A DNA stretch of 48,032 bases from Sinorhizobium meliloti 4H41 (GTDB lineage Bacteria > Pseudomonadota > Alphaproteobacteria > Rhizobiales > Rhizobiaceae): contig NZ_AQWP01000021.1 in assembly GCF_000375585.1 (NCBI RefSeq), positions 1-48,032 on the forward strand, written 5' to 3'. Position 1 is the stretch's first letter, and each line of letters opens with the position of its first letter. Below, piece by piece: positions 44,324-48,032 of the stretch. Below the pieces are notes generated by a model. The model saw only the letters and a program-made list of their open reading frames with translations. It was not told the DNA's origin and ran no database searches. The translations under genes and the position numbers were made by a program.

Positions 44324-44550
44324 TCAGCATCAGCTATCCGAAACTGGGATTCAAGGAATAAACGAAATCACGATTCGCGATAACCGCGCCGGTGCTCGGC
44401 TCCAGAGCCCTCAAGAGGAAGTCCGCGTGCCCCTCATCAGTGTTCCTAATGGGGGTAGAAGAATTTCGATTTTGCATCTTCAAAGCCCGGATTGCAATGA
44501 GACGCGGCCTTACGGGCATTTTCAACGCGACGTGTTTGAGGAGACGCCCA

Positions 44551-44793
44551 TTGTCCCACCTGCCCCAAGCCGTTATTGACGCGACCGCCAACGGCGCTCA
44601 CCTCGTGACAGCATTACGCGACTATCTCGGATACACCCAGGAACAGCTCTCCATTGCCAGCGGTCTCACGTTAGACGAGATCGCGTCGATTGAGGGCGAG
44701 AGCTCTATAAGAGTGACCTACATTTCGCGCCTTGCAAGAGCACTCGCGCAGCCAGAGTCGACTGTCATCGCCTTCCTTACCCGAAAGCCTTGA
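44551..44793 (+). CDS. Small XRE-family helix-turn-helix protein
   Basis: An 80-residue protein with a Cro/CI-type helix-turn-helix: LRDYLGYTQEQLSIASGLTL, then DEIASIEGESSIRVTYISRL and a final ARALAQPESTVIAF helix. The start is TTG at 44551, chosen because GAGGAG lies seven bases upstream; the frame is open further 5-prime but that part has no family features. It may regulate itself or a neighbouring gene, or be an orphan antitoxin; no toxin gene is visible. It converges on the third PotD-type importer operon. Confidence 0.65.
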   Translation: MSHLPQAVIDATANGAHLVTALRDYLGYTQEQLSIASGLTLDEIASIEGESSIRVTYISRLARALAQPESTVIAFLTRKP

Positions 44794-44951
44794 TGCCATG
44801 TCATCTACCAGGAACAGCAGAGACTCCACGAACAGGACGGCGCTCTCCCTTCGCGACTGCCGCCCCCGTACGACACCGACGGCATACGCCTCGTTCGTAC
44901 ATGTGCGATTCCGTCGCCTAATACGCACAACACAGCGAGCCAACGCAAACT

Positions 44952-45740
44952 TCAGACATGCGGCGACCGCCGGAGTGCCTGGAAAACTACAAGCCCCAGC
45001 AGAGAGACAATAATAAGCATAGACCCCACCGCCGCGATTTCCGGCGTGACGTTGAAGCGTATCGATTGCCAGAGAAGAACCGGAGCCGTCACCGTACCTG
45101 GTGTAGATAGGAAGATCGCCAGTTCGACTTCGTCCCAGGAGACGACGAACGCCAGCACCAATCCTGCAAGCAGCGCCGGACGCAACAAAGGAAACGTTAC
45201 CCAGAAGAACGTTCGTATAGGTCCTACGCCAAGGCTGAGGCTGGCATCGACAAGGTTCCGGCTCATCAGGCGGAGTGACGTCAAGGTGGTGATGAAGACG
45301 TAAGGCAGCGCAATCACCGTGTGGCCAATGACAAGGCTATACATCGAACCAGACAGGCTCGTCCGAATGAGGACCATGTAAAGGCCGATCGCCAGCACGA
45401 CGATCGGCGTCGTCACCGGTGCCATGTACAGACCAGCAAGCAACTTGGCGGTGGCCGACTGCGACTTCGAAAGCGCGAGGGCTGCGGCAACGCCGAGCAC
45501 CCCCGCCAGAACCATCGTCGCGATGGCAATGAGTGCGCTGTCGGCGAAGGCTGAGTGCCACCGGGTGTTGGCGAGGGCCGCCTGGTACCAACGAAGGGAC
45601 AGGCCCTGCCAGGGGAGCTCGAGGAACTCAGTCGGCGAGAAAGACATCGGAATTATGATCAGGATGGGCAGTACGAGATAGAACGCAACGAGCGCGACAA
45701 TGCCCGTATGAATCCAGCGTAACAGGATGCTTCTCCTCAT
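44952..45740 (-). CDS. ABC importer permease, PotC-like (right-hand importer)
   Basis: A 262-residue permease, about six membrane spans, with the coupling loop VDASLSLGVGPIRTFFWVTFP. It is a clear paralogue of 2467-3252: both share LSLRWYQAALAN- or FSFRWYEEIVTN-type segments and TSWDEAVLSLFL or SWDEVELAIFL. The start at 45740 overlaps the upstream permease stop by four bases; the longer reading overlaps that gene. No ATPase gene follows it, unlike its left-hand counterpart. Confidence 0.88.
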   Translation of the reverse strand: MRRSILLRWIHTGIVALVAFYLVLPILIIIPMSFSPTEFLELPWQGLSLRWYQAALANTRWHSAFADSALIAIATMVLAGVLGVAAALALSKSQSATAKLLAGLYMAPVTTPIVVLAIGLYMVLIRTSLSGSMYSLVIGHTVIALPYVFITTLTSLRLMSRNLVDASLSLGVGPIRTFFWVTFPLLRPALLAGLVLAFVVSWDEVELAIFLSTPGTVTAPVLLWQSIRFNVTPEIAAVGSMLIIVSLLGLVVFQALRRSPHV

Positions 45741-46579
45741 CGCGAGGCACCTTCTGGTTGAGCCTTTGCGGCGAGCCATTTCAAAGCGAATAGACCTGAA
45801 ACCACGACACAGGCCGAAAGCATCAGCAGGACGGCTAGGCCACTAGCCAGAGGAAGATTTGTGCCGCTCTGGATTGCGGTGCCGATCGAACGCGAGATGG
45901 TAATGTCGCGAGAACCGCCAAGGAGTGTCGGCGTCGTATAGAAACCAAGCGACAGCGTGAAGCAGATGATCGCCGCCTGAAGTACGCCGGGCAGAGACAA
46001 CGGCAGGAACGTCGTACGGAAGGCAAAGAAGGGACGCGCGCCAAGGATCGCGGCAGCGTCCAGCAGCTTCATATCGAACTTGCGCATAACGGAATAGATG
46101 CAAAGCACCGCATAAGGCAGCAGCACGTGGACCATTCCCACGACGATGGAAAAGCGATTCCGGATGAGGGGAAGCGTAGTGTCGACCATTCCGAGCTTGA
46201 TTAGGGCGCTGTTCACAAGCCCGCTGTCCTGTAGCAGCACGATCCACGCGAAGGTGCGAAGAAGGATGCTCACCCAAAACGGGACGAGCAAACAGGCCAG
46301 TAACAGAGTGAATATTCGCGCTGAGGCGGTCGCCATCGCAAAGGCGTAGGGGTACGCGAGCACCAGCGTGATCCCGGTCGCCATGGCGCTGATCTCAAAG
46401 GTGTTCAACAGCACCAGCCTGTATAGGGCGCTGGAAACAATGCTGGTGTAGATTTTGATTGTCCATCCGGAGATCGAAAGATCAAAGATCAGGACCAGCG
46501 GTGCGACGAAGAACGTCAATAGAAATAGAAAGCTCGGCAGGCCAGGTAATGTTGCCGTCATTGCTTTAATGGATTTCAT
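45737..46579 (-). CDS. ABC importer permease, PotB-like (right-hand importer)
   Basis: A 280-residue permease with about six membrane spans and the coupling region LDAAAILGARPFFAFRTTFLP. It is paralogous to 3252-4118, sharing VPFWVSILLRTFAWIVLLQD and LLPYAVLCIYSVMRK-type segments. It lies 45 bases after its binding-protein gene. Confidence 0.88.
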   Translation of the reverse strand: MKSIKAMTATLPGLPSFLFLLTFFVAPLVLIFDLSISGWTIKIYTSIVSSALYRLVLLNTFEISAMATGITLVLAYPYAFAMATASARIFTLLLACLLVPFWVSILLRTFAWIVLLQDSGLVNSALIKLGMVDTTLPLIRNRFSIVVGMVHVLLPYAVLCIYSVMRKFDMKLLDAAAILGARPFFAFRTTFLPLSLPGVLQAAIICFTLSLGFYTTPTLLGGSRDITISRSIGTAIQSGTNLPLASGLAVLLMLSACVVVSGLFALKWLAAKAQPEGASR

Positions 46580-46624
46580 GGCTGCCGAACTCCCCTCTGT
46601 GAGTTATTTTGTTGTTCTAGCAGG

Positions 46625-47659
46625 TTATGCGAGTAGCCAGGCCTGGAAGCGCTCCTCCATCGCCGCGATGTTCTGATTCCACCACTGGTAATCCACGTCA
46701 ACAGCGTTCTTCAGATGGCCCGTCGTGTAGAAGTCGGCGAACTTCGGATTTGCGCCGTCCACGGCCTTCTTGTTTGTCGGCGCGTATGGCAGGTGCTCCG
46801 TGAACGCGATTTGCTGGGCCGGGTCGGTGAAAAATTTTATGGCTTGCATTGCAAGATCTTTATTTGGGGTACCCCTGGGGACGCCCCACCAACCGCCATC
46901 GACGATCCAGTTTGTCCAGTCGAGTTTGAGTTTCGAGGCGGCGGCGATGGCGGTTGCCGAGCTTAGCCAAATCAGGCCTAAGGGGGCTTCGCCGGAGTTC
47001 ATCAACTGAACGGTCTCCGCACCGCTTTCGTACCAGATGATCTCCGATTTGATGGTATCGAGTTTGGCAAATGCGCGTTCGATGTCCAGAGGATAAAGCG
47101 CACTTGGATCGACGCCGTCGGCGATGAGAGCCGCCTCGATGAATCCGCTCGACGGATATCGGTAGAGGGCCCGCTTCCCCGGGAAGTTCTCAAGGTCGAA
47201 AAGCGACTTGAATCCCTCCGTGGGGTTGCCGATCAGGTCTTCGCGGTAGGCCATAACCGTGCCTTCGATCGCCACGCCGACGCGGTAGGTCTGCGCGTAC
47301 CCCGGAAGGAAATCGTCTTTGTTCAAGACGGTATAGTCGATGGGTTCGAGCCATTGTGCATCAGTTTCAAACCCCATTGTCGGGCTCATTACGACAACGT
47401 CCCAAGACACGGCGTTCATGTCGACCATCGTCTTGAGCTTGGTGTCGCTGACCCCGGGATCGACGCCAACCTTCAATCCAGGTCGGGCGGCTTCAAACGG
47501 CTTGAACATCGCCTTAGTCTGGGCGTCACCGAAGGGCCCGCCGAATGTCGCGACGGTTAGGGTACTGGATTCGGCGAATCCGACCCGAGTAAAAAAGGGC
47601 AGGCTGCCCGCTGCGAGCGCGCCCATCAGAGCGCTGCGTCTCGTGATCTGCATTGGCAT
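46625..47659 (-). CDS. ABC importer periplasmic binding protein, PotD-like (right-hand importer)
   Basis: A 344-residue binding protein. The N-terminus MPMQITRRSALMGALAAGSL has a twin-arginine motif and ends in a GFAES cleavage region, suggesting Tat export. The mature part starts TLTVATFGGPFGDAQ. It shares with the left-hand paralogue (7936-8973) the segments FDLENFPGKRALYRY, EAALIADGVD and LDTIKSEIIWYESGAE, so the two probably bind similar ligands. The start is ATG at 47659 with GGAG six bases upstream; the longer frame begins with TTG. It is the first gene of an operon that lacks an ATPase. Confidence 0.9.
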   Translation of the reverse strand: MPMQITRRSALMGALAAGSLPFFTRVGFAESSTLTVATFGGPFGDAQTKAMFKPFEAARPGLKVGVDPGVSDTKLKTMVDMNAVSWDVVVMSPTMGFETDAQWLEPIDYTVLNKDDFLPGYAQTYRVGVAIEGTVMAYREDLIGNPTEGFKSLFDLENFPGKRALYRYPSSGFIEAALIADGVDPSALYPLDIERAFAKLDTIKSEIIWYESGAETVQLMNSGEAPLGLIWLSSATAIAAASKLKLDWTNWIVDGGWWGVPRGTPNKDLAMQAIKFFTDPAQQIAFTEHLPYAPTNKKAVDGANPKFADFYTTGHLKNAVDVDYQWWNQNIAAMEERFQAWLLA

Positions 47660-47671
47660 GTACTTCTCCAA

Positions 47672-47929
47672 TGAAAGAACTCAAGGGGCAAAACACCTCC
47701 ATTTGGCGGCTTTTCCTTGGGTTCGGCTAGGTTTTGACCGGCACTCGCACCGATCGGCAAAGTCTTTCTTTCCGCCGGACAGATCGCTTTTGCTGTCCTT
47801 CGGTTCTGAACCATTCTCCAATGCGTGACCTGATGCCGGTGGCTTCGGTCACAGAGTGGCGTTCGGCTCCCGGTTTCCCATTCTCCTTGAGGAGCGCAGC
47901 CCAGTCCTGCCGGGCTCGCTAAGAAAACA
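47672..47929 (-). other. ORF-free leader with tandem partial repeat and inverted repeats
   Basis: No credible gene lies in these 258 bases upstream of the right-hand importer. On the minus strand GGAGAATGG occurs twice (47878-47886 and 47811-47819), 67 bases apart, each followed by an ACCGGGAGCCGAAC- or ACCGAAGGACAGC-like stretch. Inverted repeats are GTGACC/GGTCAC (47825 and 47847), GGACAG/CTGTCC (47777 and 47793) and GGTTC-A-GAACC (47802-47812). This looks like a structured RNA or the end region of the neighbouring IS; it does not match the glycine or cobalamin riboswitch cores well. Confidence 0.4.
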
Positions 47930-48032
47930 TCAGGACAACCGGGATATCGTCGACGTGCCTTCCATAGTGCTTTCACCGCGCCGCTCGTAAGCGCGCTGGT
48001 CACGCAGGATCTGGAAGACGATCGTCAAAAGC
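47930..48032 (-). pseudogene. C-terminal tail of a probable IS110-family transposase (cut by the window edge)
   Basis: A frame entering from the right edge reads LLTIVFQILRDQRAYERRGE and ends at a stop at 47930. The first 15 residues resemble the conserved C-terminal helix of IS110-family transposases (LLTI..ilRD...). Whether the gene is intact cannot be judged from 33 codons; I mark it as a fragment. It shows that the right end of the window, like the left, borders mobile DNA. Confidence 0.45.

Noticed and set aside
44334..44591. Minus-strand open frame of 85 codons ending before the hairpin at 44300
   Set aside because: No recognisable motif or ribosome site, and it overlaps the start of the better-supported XRE gene.
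47672..47929. Cobalamin or glycine riboswitch upstream of the right-hand importer
   Set aside because: GCCACT...TGTGACC and GGAGAA...CCGAAGGA fragments recall these classes, but the spacing and the remaining conserved core elements are missing.

Overview
The window looks like an accessory replicon (megaplasmid or genomic island) of an alphaproteobacterium, most likely Rhizobiales. The reasons are the type II lumazine synthase (RibH2, as in Brucella and rhizobia), the IS66 and probable IS110 remnants at the two ends, the density of ABC importers, the LacI/LysR/GntR regulators, and GC-rich coding sequence throughout. No rRNA, tRNA, CRISPR array or replication gene is visible. Nearly everything is transport plus catabolism.

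Layout. Positions 1-279 are the end of an IS66-family element. Positions 344-8973 (minus strand) are one catabolic operon: a PotD-type binding protein, an ADP-forming acyl-CoA synthetase, a GntR regulator, a crotonase, two permeases, an ATPase, and acryloyl-CoA reductase AcuI. Its chemistry points to a substrate converted to acryloyl-CoA, and DMSP through a DddX-like lyase is an attractive candidate. A chemoreceptor (9384-11672) and an enolase-superfamily/LacI/LysR block (12006-15380) follow. Then come a stand-alone riboflavin kinase, a GlcG-like protein and a 2-hydroxyacid dehydrogenase (15377-17373, minus), back to back with a tandem glycine riboswitch that precedes a DadA-like amino-acid dehydrogenase (17706-18956, plus).

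The centre (19038-34935, plus except for the activator) is a flavin-centred catabolic module. It contains a luciferase-like FMN monooxygenase (LLM), a second PotFGHI-type importer, a GMC oxidoreductase, a DAO-family FAD oxidase, RidA, an AcoR-like sigma-54 activator (minus strand), an aldehyde dehydrogenase, RibH2, a flavin reductase and RibBA. A decayed second flavin reductase lies between the aldehyde dehydrogenase and ribH. Positions 35460-37786 encode a polar amino-acid type importer. Positions 38300-43995 (minus) encode a leaderless gamma-glutamyltransferase-like enzyme, a small membrane protein and an NMT1/SsuA-type importer. Positions 44551-47659 hold a small XRE protein and a third PotD-type importer that has no ATPase of its own and is a paralogue of the left-hand one. 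The right edge carries a probable IS110 transposase tail.

How the parts fit. I see five strong sigma-54 (-24/-12) promoters, in front of the hydroxyacid dehydrogenase/riboflavin kinase operon, the LLM, the aldehyde dehydrogenase, the flavin reductase-ribBA operon and the NMT1-type importer, plus a weaker one before the chemoreceptor. Several are preceded by TCTCA/TGAGA half-sites, the clearest being an 18-bp site, TGTCTCA-N4-TGAGACA, beside the AcoR-like activator gene. My reading is that this activator runs a local regulon joining a two-component flavin monooxygenase to its own supply of FMN (RibBA, RibH2, riboflavin kinase, flavin reductase). In gene content this resembles the lux-rib operons of luminous bacteria, but here it is attached to catabolism of an unknown amine or amino-acid-like compound. 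The regulon and substrate assignments are inference; the gene families and promoter motifs are read directly from the sequence.
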